Part shown: positions 1 through 5,300 of the stretch, in pieces | How positions within the stretch are numbered: position 1 is the first letter of the stretch | Layout of the letters: each line of letters starts with the position of its first letter | The notes under the pieces: generated by a model | The model's input: only the letters and a program-made list of their open reading frames with translations | Told to the model about the DNA's origin: nothing | The model's database searches: none | Origin: Mariprofundus sp. | GTDB lineage: Bacteria; Pseudomonadota; Zetaproteobacteria; Mariprofundales; Mariprofundaceae | Assembly: GCA_030951065.1 (NCBI GenBank) | Contig: JAUZQH010000029.1 | Coordinates: forward strand, 1-5,300 | DNA length: 5,300 bases | Direction of reading: 5' to 3' | Program-made: the position numbers and the translations under genes

Positions 1-827
1 AAGTCCCGGTACAACATCATGGCTTCCATGGAGTCTCGCAGCATCTGGTTCATGGCCACCAGATGTTTGATATCCGTATCCTCCCTGACCATCAGATACA
101 AACCGCAGTCCAGCCCGGCCAGGCGGTCAAACATAAAATCCACCAGCGTTTCAGGAATAATGGAGCCATGCTGGGGTGCGATCATCCGGATGGGGTATTC
201 TCGCATCCTGGATAAACCGTGCTGCATGATTTCGCGGCTGGGCATATAATGTTCGTGGAATGGCTTGATGGCTTCGAAGTGGGATTCATCTTTGGCATAC
301 AGACTCCATTCTTCGGTAAAGCCGCCGAAGATATCACTGGAAAACATGATGCTGCTTTTCTCGTCGAAGGTGCAGAATGCACCGGGAAAATGCATATACG
401 GTGTAAATACAAAGCGCAGCGTGCGGTCGTTCAGCTGCAGTTGCCAGTCGTGCTCCTCCACCTGCCAGAAGGGGATATGTTTCAGGTCATAGTGCTTCAA
501 TAATGCCGCTGCCCGCCAGTGGGTGACAAGCACGGCATCGTCGCGATTGACCAGTTGATCAATCAGACCCATTGCCGCAGTAATATCCGGATCCTGATGG
601 TGGCAGACAAAGTAGCGAATTTTGGAGAAGGGGATGACTTCTTCGATTTTCCTGAACGGATAGTTAAAGGTCAGTTTCGATCCGGGATCGAAGAGCACGG
701 ACTGATCGCCGTTTTCAATCAGATAGGCGTGGCACTGAAACGGATCATCTTCGATATAGTGGCCTACCCACCAGACACGTTCCGATATTTTGATGGCGTG
801 GTTTGTATCCAAATCCTGCATACCCAT
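1..827 (-). CDS. ODP-type di-iron metallo-beta-lactamase-fold protein, N-terminal 275 residues (3' end outside window)
   Basis: Seen: the frame is open from ATG at 827 to the window edge. An AGGGGG Shine-Dalgarno site lies 7 nt upstream, which favours this start over the in-frame ATG at 821. Ligand positions follow the flavodiiron pattern: His77, Asp79 and Asp81 in CHHQDPDI, His146 in YMHFPG, Asp165 in SSDIFGG (exactly 18 residues after His146), and His220 in APQHGS. Known: flavodiiron proteins reduce O2 or NO at such a site, while the related ODP proteins bind O2 reversibly and act as iron/oxygen sensors, often with signalling partners or fused output domains. Odd: Ile82 replaces the His that follows the last Asp in flavodiiron proteins. 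Inferred: a cytoplasmic O2/iron sensor rather than an oxidoreductase. Residues after about 240 (LVAMNQMLRDSMEAMM) look helical and may be a linker to an output domain beyond position 1. No flavodoxin domain is visible. The fold is very likely; the sensory role is moderately supported. Confidence 0.85.
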   Translation of the reverse strand, partial: MGMQDLDTNHAIKISERVWWVGHYIEDDPFQCHAYLIENGDQSVLFDPGSKLTFNYPFRKIEEVIPFSKIRYFVCHHQDPDITAAMGLIDQLVNRDDAVLVTHWRAAALLKHYDLKHIPFWQVEEHDWQLQLNDRTLRFVFTPYMHFPGAFCTFDEKSSIMFSSDIFGGFTEEWSLYAKDESHFEAIKPFHEHYMPSREIMQHGLSRMREYPIRMIAPQHGSIIPETLVDFMFDRLAGLDCGLYLMVREDTDIKHLVAMNQMLRDSMEAMMLYRD

Positions 828-873
828 GAAACATCCCCCTTTGTTGCTGATCACAGGTTAATGAAATCAGAGG

Positions 874-915
874 AATCATGCCATGATTTTTATTAACGCA
901 TTTTGAGTCACGCAA
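874..915 (-). promoter_or_regulatory. Possible promoter with a perfect 15-bp palindrome, upstream of the ODP gene
   Basis: Seen: AATCATG-G-CATGATT is a perfect palindrome with a one-base centre (874-888), 47 nt upstream of the ODP start. On the minus strand a weak sigma70-like pair precedes it: TTGCGT at 915-910 and TAAAAA at 892-887, spaced 17 nt, which would start transcription near 880, inside the palindrome. Inferred: the layout fits a repressor operator overlapping the start site. The promoter match is poor and the ODP gene could instead be read through from the lipoprotein gene. I do not recognise the operator sequence. Confidence 0.35.
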
Positions 916-976
916 TCCCTGTTCAATATCCAAGGCTTGCCCCGGCTCTCCTTTGCAGCATCACACAACCGGGTAT

Positions 977-1918
977 TTATTTTTCCCTGGGCATATTCGC
1001 TCCGAACAATGGCACATTGCTCGCATGGCCGCCGATCCATATTTCCGACCCCATGCACAGGCCGATCGTGACATCAGCATGCCCCAGTGGCACGACGGGA
1101 CTGTCCGTTTGTTCTGGCGCTTCCACCCAGTCTGTAATCTCCAGGCTGAGGTTGTAGAAGTCATTCCAGCTTGTTGTCCCGCCTTCGGGTTTCTTGATCT
1201 GGGCAACGGCACCTCCGGGCGGCGCATGATGGAGGTTAATCTTCATGCCGGGTCGTGGCTCGGCAATATTCAAAATCCGGAACATCTGCCTTTCCGGATC
1301 GAAGTAACCTATATCCATAGGACTCTCAAGCGGCTTGTCCCATATGTACATGGCCCATTTTTTTGTTCGCCCGTCGTAAAGGAAGAACACTGCACGCGCT
1401 GCAAACAGTTCGTCATGCACCAGGCCACTCAAATGGCGGTGGGAAAGCTCTTCAAGCGCGATGTTTCCCTCACAGAGGTAGAGTGCCGCCGGAGGCATGC
1501 CGGTTTCCATATAGCGATGGTTTTCCGCTTCTCCCTGAACACCGAATACGATAACAGCCCGTTGCACTTGCGGTGACTGGTTGGGAATGTTCACCCTGGT
1601 CGTCCTGCCGGGGAAGAGAGGATATTCCGCTTCGAAGGACAGTCTGGTTCCGGCGACGACAAAATACCCGGAAGCCAGCGCGGTGATATCGTGATCCGTC
1701 AGATTCCTGATGTTTCCCTGAATTTCATGCCGGTTATGCACACCCGGTGTGGCAAAATGCATATCGGTCAGCTGGATGACCGATTCGTCCCCCGGAAGTA
1801 CACCATACTGGAATATCGTGTTCGATGTTGCTGGCATTTGTTCAGGCGCATCGTCTGATGAGCAGCCTCCCACAACAAGCAGTGCCAGTACAAACAATCG
1901 GATTGCTCTTTGCATCAT
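977..1918 (-). CDS. Predicted lipoprotein of unknown function
   Basis: Seen: 313 residues with a type II signal peptide: Arg4 and Arg7, a hydrophobic run at 8-16, and lipobox VGGC with Cys19. Ser20-Ser21 would direct the protein to the outer membrane in a Gram-negative cell. The mature chain is soluble, with no further membrane segment, and is rich in short beta-like stretches. Residues about 48-112 (VIQLTDMHF to TRVNIP, including GNIRNLTDHDITAL) resemble the beta-sandwich pattern of FxLYD-like extracellular domains, but this is only a resemblance. Cys129 and Cys288 could pair in the periplasm. The polyG Shine-Dalgarno run ends only 3 nt before ATG 1918 but 6 nt before the next codon, ATG 1915, so 1915 may be the true start. 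It lies 81 bp after the broken SGNH gene on the same strand. No family recognised; the lipoprotein call is firm, the function unknown. Confidence 0.82.
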   Translation of the reverse strand: MMQRAIRLFVLALLVVGGCSSDDAPEQMPATSNTIFQYGVLPGDESVIQLTDMHFATPGVHNRHEIQGNIRNLTDHDITALASGYFVVAGTRLSFEAEYPLFPGRTTRVNIPNQSPQVQRAVIVFGVQGEAENHRYMETGMPPAALYLCEGNIALEELSHRHLSGLVHDELFAARAVFFLYDGRTKKWAMYIWDKPLESPMDIGYFDPERQMFRILNIAEPRPGMKINLHHAPPGGAVAQIKKPEGGTTSWNDFYNLSLEITDWVEAPEQTDSPVVPLGHADVTIGLCMGSEIWIGGHASNVPLFGANMPREK

Positions 1919-1936
1919 CTGCCCCCCTGGGGAAGC

Positions 1937-1951
1937 GCTGATTTAATCAGC
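1937..1951. promoter_or_regulatory. Perfect 15-bp palindrome upstream of the lipoprotein gene
   Basis: Seen: GCTGATT-T-AATCAGC, 7-bp arms around a single central base, ending 18 nt before the lipoprotein ATG and about 9 nt before its Shine-Dalgarno run. A one-base centre cannot form a stable RNA hairpin, so a dimeric DNA-binding protein site is likelier than a terminator. I saw no convincing -10 box beside it; a TCGACA hexamer lies about 20 nt further upstream. Its sequence differs from the palindrome in front of the ODP gene, so a shared regulator is not implied. Confidence 0.35.
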
Positions 1952-1999
1952 ATCTCTCCAAGTATTTTTGTCGATCCCATGCCTATCTATGGGGCACAG

Positions 2000-2640
2000 T
2001 CATTTCATTTGCGCCAGGAATTTTGTCGCCAGTTTTTTAAACCCCTGTTTGTTGGGGTGAATTTCATTCAGCCACTGATTGGCATTGATCGTTCCAATGG
2101 TGTCCACGCGAATAAAGTTGGCTGTGGTTGCCTCCAGCTGTATCAGCATGTTGTTCAGGCGCTCAATCATCAGATTCACGATTTCCTGCTGAATGATCGG
2201 ATCCCTGATCTTTTTGGCGATCATGAACGGCTTGATCCATGGCCCGAATTTGAGCAGGCCGCCCAGAAAGACGGCCGGTTTACCGGAAGGTGGAAGATGG
2301 TCATAACCGTGGGTGATGATGGTGGTATCAGGGCTGTGTTTGTCTCTGATATCAATGAGGGTCAGATATGCTTCCCTGATTCTGGCAATTTCGCCATTCA
2401 GGCCGGATGTTGCATTGCCCCAGTTGATGGCGGCGTGTGCATCCATACAGTCTTTCCATGTGTTGAGAAAACGGGGCATATCGCCTTCACCGACAGATCA
2501 ATGATATTGCTGCCATGATGTGTGGACAGCAAACCATCCGGATAACCAAACCATGAGTCACCTTCGCTTACGACCACGGGCTTCTCTTTATGAATATGCA
2601 GCATTCCCTTAAGCTGATTAATATCCCTTGTTGAATTCAT
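2000..2640 (-). pseudogene. SGNH/GDSL hydrolase, frameshifted and internally deleted
   Basis: Seen: the ATG at 2640 has a GGGGAG-type Shine-Dalgarno about 6-7 nt upstream and lies downstream of a good promoter. The first frame encodes SEGDSWFGYPDG with the SGNH nucleophile Ser29 and continues to SNIIDLSV, then runs off-family and stops at 2400-2398. The family continues in the other frame from about 2497 down to 2000: VGEGDMPRFL, ITHGYD, a GPWIKP segment, a VDTIGT strand, and LNEIHPNKQGF with the block V His. The second frame has a TGA at 2500-2498, so the switch lies close to there. Total length (641 nt) is not a multiple of three. No GxND oxyanion-hole motif (block III) and no clear block II Gly are present, and GDSW lies unusually near HGYD. 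Inferred: an out-of-frame deletion removed blocks II and III, and the product is inactive. The downstream frame could start at ATG 2479, but that fragment lacks the nucleophile. A single-base sequencing error could explain the frameshift, not the missing blocks. Confidence 0.75.
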
Positions 2641-2683
2641 CGGTGACTCCCCCCGGAACTGATCCGCTTCAGGTTGCAGCATG

Positions 2684-2713
2684 AGTATAGCATAAAAACC
2701 GCCGGCTTTTCAG
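2684..2713 (-). promoter_or_regulatory. Sigma70-like extended -10 promoter for the minus-strand group
   Basis: Seen on the minus strand: TATACT at 2689-2684 (5 of 6 to consensus), preceded by TGC to give an extended -10 box, and CTGAAA at 2713-2708 (4 of 6 to TTGACA) with an 18-nt spacer. Predicted start is near 2677, leaving a leader of about 37 nt before the ATG at 2640. This also argues against the longer in-frame start at 2682, which would lie upstream of the transcript. It is the best promoter seen in the window and should drive the SGNH remnant and possibly the lipoprotein gene. Confidence 0.6.
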
Positions 2714-2848
2714 CTCAGTGAATCAAAATCCAAACCATGCGTCTTTTGTCAGTTCGGGGGAGGGGCTTCTCATGGTTCTTCACTCGCAAGCGAGGGAATG
2801 TCTTAATTCTGGTGACACGGTGTAACTTTCAAATGAGGGCGAGCGGTT

Positions 2849-2865
2849 TCTATCCGACTGAGCTA
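2849..2865 (-). other. tRNA D-arm-like fragment (relic)
   Basis: Seen on the minus strand: TAGCTCAGTCGGATAGA, which equals positions 8 to about 24 of many bacterial elongator tRNAs (U8, A9, the GCUC D-stem strand, and the AGUCGGAUA loop). The continuation is AACC rather than GC, so the D-stem cannot close, and no anticodon stem or GGTTC T-loop follows at tRNA spacing. The preceding seven bases find no acceptor partner. Inferred: a broken tRNA piece left by recombination or decay. An intact tRNA is excluded. Confidence 0.45.
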
Positions 2866-2872
2866 TTTTCAG

Positions 2873-2901
2873 ATGCTGGCAAGTGCCCAAGCATTATTTT
2901 T
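2873..2901 (+). terminator. Intrinsic terminator-like hairpin with no gene upstream
   Basis: Seen: ATGCTGGC, loop AAGT, then GCC-CA-AGCAT forms an 8-bp stem with a 2-nt bulge, followed by TATTTTT. The T-run is on the plus strand only. No plus-strand gene precedes it within the window, so it would end either a small non-coding transcript starting near 2780 or stray transcription ahead of pyrE. The stem is only moderately GC-rich, so this is a candidate rather than a firm call. Confidence 0.42.
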
Positions 2902-2958
2902 GCCTGAGGAAAGTGTCTGATCTGCTTTCCTGAAAAATCAACGAAACAGTTATCTTTG

Positions 2959-2980
2959 TTCCCGTGAAGGCGGGCTGGAT
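2959..2980. repeat. REP-like short hairpin, probably degenerate
   Basis: Seen: TTCCCG-TGAAGG-CGGG followed by CTGGAT. This resembles the widespread dispersed hairpin ATTCCCG...CGGGAATCCAG of many proteobacteria, with three bases missing on the right arm. Only 4 bp pair perfectly here. There is one copy in the window, so repetition cannot be shown. Confidence 0.3.
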
Positions 2981-3013
2981 TTGCGGCTCGGGAACCCGGG
3001 TAAAGGTGCAAGG

Positions 3014-3042
3014 TTCAGCCTTTGGGGTGAAGCTGTTACACT
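3014..3042 (+). promoter_or_regulatory. Possible pyrE promoter
   Basis: Seen: TACACT (3037-3042, 4 of 6 to TATAAT) with an upstream TG in extended -10 position, and a weak TTCAGC (3014-3019) 17 nt before it. Start would be near 3049, giving a leader of about 58 nt that begins just before the 3055-3079 hairpin. Weak evidence; no better plus-strand promoter was found closer to pyrE. Confidence 0.28.
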
Positions 3043-3054
3043 GCCGCAAAATTC

Positions 3055-3087
3055 TCCGGTGGGTAGTATGGTCACCGGGCAACCACC
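3055..3087 (+). promoter_or_regulatory. pyrE leader hairpin with an alternative pairing
   Basis: Seen: CCGGTG (3056-3061) and CACCGG (3073-3078) form a perfect 6-bp stem, extended by a T-G pair (3055/3079), around an 11-nt loop. The same left arm can instead pair GGTGG (3058-3062) with CCACC (3083-3087). The two folds exclude each other and end 8 or more nt before the AAGGA ribosome site. No T-run follows, so translational control is likelier than attenuation. Purely structural inference; no known riboswitch or PyrR-type site was recognised. Confidence 0.3.
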
Positions 3088-3106
3088 AATGAAAAAAGGA
3101 TCCGGC

Positions 3107-3691
3107 ATGAACGAACATGAAATTCTGGCGATGTATGAAAATGCAGGCGCATTACTGAACGGGCATTTTATTCTTTCCAGTGGTCGGCATTCGGCCCGCT
3201 ATCTGCAGTCGGCGCTGGTGCTGATGAATATTGATCATGCAACAGCACTGGCGAAAGAGTTGATTGCCAAAGTGGATGATGCTGAGCAGATTGATCTGGT
3301 GGTAGCGCCGGCCATTGGCGGTTTGGTTATTGGTCAGGAAGTGGCCCGGCTGATGAAAAAACCGTTTATGTTTACCGAACGCAAAGAGGGCGAGATGCAG
3401 TTGCGGCGTGGTTTTTCGATTCCCGAAGGAACCAGGATTCTGGTAGTGGAAGATGTGATTACAACCGGAGGCTCGGTATGCGAATGCATGGCCGTGGTGC
3501 GTCAGCATGGCGGCACGCCGGTACAGGTGCTGGCCGTGGTGGATCGGGCCCCGGATGAGAAAGAACGATTCGATGTGCCGTATGCAACGGCAATTGAGCT
3601 GAGTGTGGAAACGCACGATGCCGATGATTGCCCGATTTGCAGGGAAGGCCTGTTGCCTGCGATCAAGCCGGGCAGTCGCGGTTCGGCCTAG
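3107..3691 (+). CDS. pyrE: Orotate phosphoribosyltransferase
   Basis: Converts orotate and PRPP to orotidine 5'-monophosphate and pyrophosphate in de novo pyrimidine synthesis; cytoplasmic, normally a dimer. Seen: 194 residues. The family N-terminus GHFILSSGRHS lies at 19-29 with YLQ at 32-34; the pyrophosphate-loop region APAIGG is at 67-72; the flexible loop FTERKEGEMQLRRGF (89-103) carries the Lys and Arg residues that close over PRPP; and the type I PRPP motif VVEDVITTGGS is at 113-123. The C-terminal CPICREG (175-181) is typical of the short pyrE subfamily, modelled as TIGR01367 as I recall, rather than the E. coli type. Start chosen at ATG 3107 because AAGGA (3096-3100) lies 6 nt upstream; the in-frame ATGs at 2981 and 3089 lack a matching ribosome site. 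The RNase J gene follows after 89 bp. Very secure. Confidence 0.97.
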   Translation: MNEHEILAMYENAGALLNGHFILSSGRHSARYLQSALVLMNIDHATALAKELIAKVDDAEQIDLVVAPAIGGLVIGQEVARLMKKPFMFTERKEGEMQLRRGFSIPEGTRILVVEDVITTGGSVCECMAVVRQHGGTPVQVLAVVDRAPDEKERFDVPYATAIELSVETHDADDCPICREGLLPAIKPGSRGSA

Positions 3692-3726
3692 AATTTCAGG
3701 TATGGATGTATTGTGACAGAGGCCAC

Positions 3727-3747
3727 GGAGCGCTGAATAGGCGTTCC
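3727..3747 (+). other. Small hairpin between pyrE and the RNase J gene
   Basis: Seen: GGAGCGC and GCGTTCC pair over 7 bp (one G-T wobble) around the 7-nt loop TGAATAG. No T-run follows, only GCGTTTCTGTTT, so it is at best a weak terminator or an RNA processing or stability site in a shared pyrE-RNase J transcript. I saw no good promoter in the 89-bp gap. Confidence 0.25.
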
Positions 3748-3780
3748 ATAGCGTTTCTGTTTGAATCATGAGGAGTTTGG

Positions 3781-5300
3781 ATGAGTGAACCAGTACTTCG
3801 CTGCTTTCCGTTTGGGGGCGTAGGCGAATTCGGTAAAAATATGATGGTGTATGCCCTTGATGATGATGCTGTCATTGTCGATTGCGGCATGGGGTTTCCC
3901 GAACCGGGTCAGCATGGTGTGGATGTGGTGGTGCCGGATATCTCGGCACTGGATGAACTGGGCCTGAATATCCATGCCCTGTTACTGACCCATGGGCATG
4001 AAGATCACATTGGCGGGTTGCCGCATCTGTTGCCGAAGCTGAAATTACCGGTGTATGGCACGGAAGTGACGCTGGCGCTGGTTCGGGGTAAATTGACCGA
4101 ACGAGGTTACAAGGGCGATTTGAGAGCTTTGCCCGAGAATGGCGACAGTGTGAACGTGGGGCCGTTCAAAGTAGAAGGGGTGCCGGTGACGCATTCGATT
4201 ATGGATGCGGTGTCGATTGCGATTCATACCTCGCTCGGCGTGATTATTCATACCGGGGACTTCAAGCTTGATCCGGCTCCGATTGACGGCAGGACAACCG
4301 CCATCCACCGTTTCTCACAACTGGGTGATGAAGGTGTGCTTTTGCTGGCTTCGGATTCCACCAATGCCACACGCCCCGGCAGTGGCCCGTCCGAGCGTGT
4401 TGTGGGGCCGGCCCTGAAGCAGGCCGTAAGCCAATGTAAGGGCAAGGTGGTGGTGACCACATTCGCTTCCAACATGTTCCGTATTCAGCAGATAGTGGAT
4501 GCGGCTGTTGCCTGTGGACGCAAGGTGGCGGTGGCCGGACGCAGCCTGGAACGCAATATGGATATCACCCATACACTGAACCGGCTGAATGTGCCGGCCG
4601 GTACCATGGTGGATATCAAACAGTGCGGGCATGTTCCCGACCATGAATTGCTGATTATTGCCACAGGTTCGCAGGGTGAATCGCGGGCGGCGCTGGCACG
4701 TCTGGCACAGGGCCGTTTCAAGGGTGTTACGATCGGGGAAGGGGATATGGTGATTTTCTCATCCAGCAATATTCCCGGCAATGAACGCATTATCGCCGGC
4801 CTGTATAATCATATTTATCGTCGTGGTGCCCGTGTGATGCACGCCCGTCAGGCTCCGTTGCATGTGTCCGGCCATGCCCAGGCGCATGAATTGAAAATGA
4901 TGATGCAACTGACGCGGCCGAAATTTTTCTATCCGGTACACGGAGAATACCGGAATCTGATTGAACATCGCGATCTGGCGATAGCGACCGGTATTCCTTT
5001 TGAAAAGACGATCATTGCTGAAAATGGCCACTGCGTGGAAGTGGATCATGAAACCATTCAGGCGGGACCGGATTTTCATTCCGGTGCAGTCTTTGTCGAT
5101 GGCGATGTTCGTGATGAAATCGATGGTATTGTACTGCGTGATCGCAGGGTATTGGCTGAAGACGGCATGATTTCCGCCACTGTGCTGGTGAGTCAGCATG
5201 AGGGCACGCTTCTCGATGTGCCGGAACTGGTGGCGCGCGGTGTGTTGCATGAGTCTGCCAGTGAAGAGGTGTTGGCTAGAGCCGCTGCGGCGCTGCAGCA
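3781..5300 (+). CDS. rnj: Ribonuclease J, N-terminal 506 residues (3' end outside window)
   Basis: A zinc-dependent ribonuclease of the metallo-beta-lactamase/beta-CASP family, with endonuclease and 5'-3' exonuclease activity in mRNA decay and rRNA maturation. Seen: GGVGEFGKNMM at the N-terminus; metal motif HGHEDH (residues 71-76) in LLLTHGHEDHIGG; further ligands His138 (VTHSIMDAV) and Asp160 (HTGDFK); the beta-CASP boundary SDSTNATRPG (191-200); ATGSQGE; HVSGHA with His361 and His365; and FYPVHGEYR with His387. All expected catalytic positions are present and the frame is unbroken. AGGAG (3771-3775) lies 5 nt before ATG 3781. Known family members are about 550 residues long, so roughly 50 residues of the C-terminal domain lie past 5300. 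Its downstream position in the pyrE group suggests cotranscription. Very secure as RNase J; whether the genome has a second copy (J1/J2) cannot be told. Confidence 0.96.
   Translation, partial: MSEPVLRCFPFGGVGEFGKNMMVYALDDDAVIVDCGMGFPEPGQHGVDVVVPDISALDELGLNIHALLLTHGHEDHIGGLPHLLPKLKLPVYGTEVTLALVRGKLTERGYKGDLRALPENGDSVNVGPFKVEGVPVTHSIMDAVSIAIHTSLGVIIHTGDFKLDPAPIDGRTTAIHRFSQLGDEGVLLLASDSTNATRPGSGPSERVVGPALKQAVSQCKGKVVVTTFASNMFRIQQIVDAAVACGRKVAVAGRSLERNMDITHTLNRLNVPAGTMVDIKQCGHVPDHELLIIATGSQGESRAALARLAQGRFKGVTIGEGDMVIFSSSNIPGNERIIAGLYNHIYRRGARVMHARQAPLHVSGHAQAHELKMMMQLTRPKFFYPVHGEYRNLIEHRDLAIATGIPFEKTIIAENGHCVEVDHETIQAGPDFHSGAVFVDGDVRDEIDGIVLRDRRVLAEDGMISATVLVSQHEGTLLDVPELVARGVLHESASEEVLARAAAALQ

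Larger units (their letters stand above)
2690..3106. other. Gene-free, structure-rich intergenic region between the divergent groups
   Basis: No coding frame in this stretch looks genuine. It holds part of the minus-strand promoter, a possible plus-strand promoter-like pair (TTGTCA 2746-2751, TCTCAT 2768-2773), the imperfect palindrome GTGACAC-G-GTGTAAC (2812-2826, 6 of 7 pairs), a tRNA D-arm-like 17-mer, a terminator-like hairpin, a 7-bp hairpin AGGAAAG/CTTTCCT (2907-2913 and 2925-2931, 11-nt loop), a REP-like hairpin and the pyrE leader. The density of inverted repeats suggests a mosaic of remnants, an RNA gene, or both. Confidence 0.5.

Noticed and set aside
953..1576. Plus-strand 207-residue open frame
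   Set aside because: It is antisense to the lipoprotein gene, which has a signal peptide, lipobox and ribosome site; this frame shows none of these.
1976..1993. Terminator after the SGNH remnant (CCCAT/ATGGG hairpin)
   Set aside because: The stem is only 5 bp and no T-run follows on either strand.
2398..2500. Programmed -1 ribosomal frameshift in the SGNH gene
   Set aside because: No slippery heptamer of the X XXY YYZ type lies in the overlap of the two frames, no clear downstream stimulator is seen, and conserved blocks are missing as well as out of frame.
1910..2518. Plus-strand 202-residue open frame
   Set aside because: It is antisense to the SGNH remnant, whose catalytic motifs are recognisable on the other strand; it has no convincing start context or family signature.
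2930..2956. pyrE promoter CTGAAA/TATCTT
   Set aside because: The spacer is only 15 nt and no hexamer at 16-18 nt gives a reasonable -35.
3051..3087. Partial c-di-GMP-I (GEMM) riboswitch before pyrE
   Set aside because: The GGTGGGTAGTATGGTCACCGG stretch recalls the 3' half of that aptamer, but the conserved 5' half (CACGCACAGGGCAAACC-like) is absent and pyrE is not a typical target.
2981..3106. N-terminal extension of PyrE starting at ATG 2981
   Set aside because: The extra residues do not resemble PyrE, the ATG at 2981 has no clear ribosome site, and AAGGA lies ideally placed before ATG 3107.
3152..3769. Minus-strand 205-residue open frame opposite pyrE
   Set aside because: It is a shadow of the secure pyrE gene and has a His- and Arg-rich composition typical of antisense frames.

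Overview
The window holds two divergent gene groups on either side of a gene-free region at about 2683-3106. The minus-strand group, read right to left, is a broken SGNH/GDSL-hydrolase gene (2640-2000), a predicted lipoprotein of unknown function (1918-977), and the first 275 residues of an ODP-type (oxygen-binding di-iron) metallo-beta-lactamase-fold protein (827 to beyond position 1). The plus-strand group is pyrE (orotate phosphoribosyltransferase, 3107-3691) followed by most of a ribonuclease J gene (3781 to beyond 5300).

The source is a bacterium of roughly even base composition with Gram-negative character: there is a lipobox protein with Ser at +2, strong Shine-Dalgarno sites and sigma70-like promoters. 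RNase J next to a short pyrE of the GHFxLSSGxHSxxYLQ type, together with an ODP-type iron/oxygen sensor, would suit a microaerophilic proteobacterium such as a zetaproteobacterium or magnetococcus-like lineage. That placement rests on recall of protein style, not on a search, and is tentative.

The plus-strand genes are housekeeping: pyrimidine synthesis, and RNA maturation and decay. They lie 89 bp apart and may be cotranscribed. The minus-strand genes are accessory. The ODP protein keeps five canonical flavodiiron ligand positions plus an Asp at the Glu position, but has Ile where flavodiiron proteins carry a further His. It probably continues past position 1 into a segment not visible here. 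The lipoprotein matches no family I recognise. The SGNH gene is read in two frames and appears to have lost the stretch that carries the block II glycine and the GxND block III, so it is most likely a decayed gene.

The region 2683-3106 is the most unusual part. It contains a good extended -10 promoter for the minus-strand group, a 17-nt perfect match to a tRNA D-arm with no tRNA around it, an intrinsic-terminator-like hairpin with no gene in front of it, a REP-like hairpin, and a structured leader just before pyrE. Two perfect 15-bp palindromes sit in front of the lipoprotein and ODP genes. I found no CRISPR array, insertion sequence, rRNA or intact tRNA, and no clear new multi-gene system.
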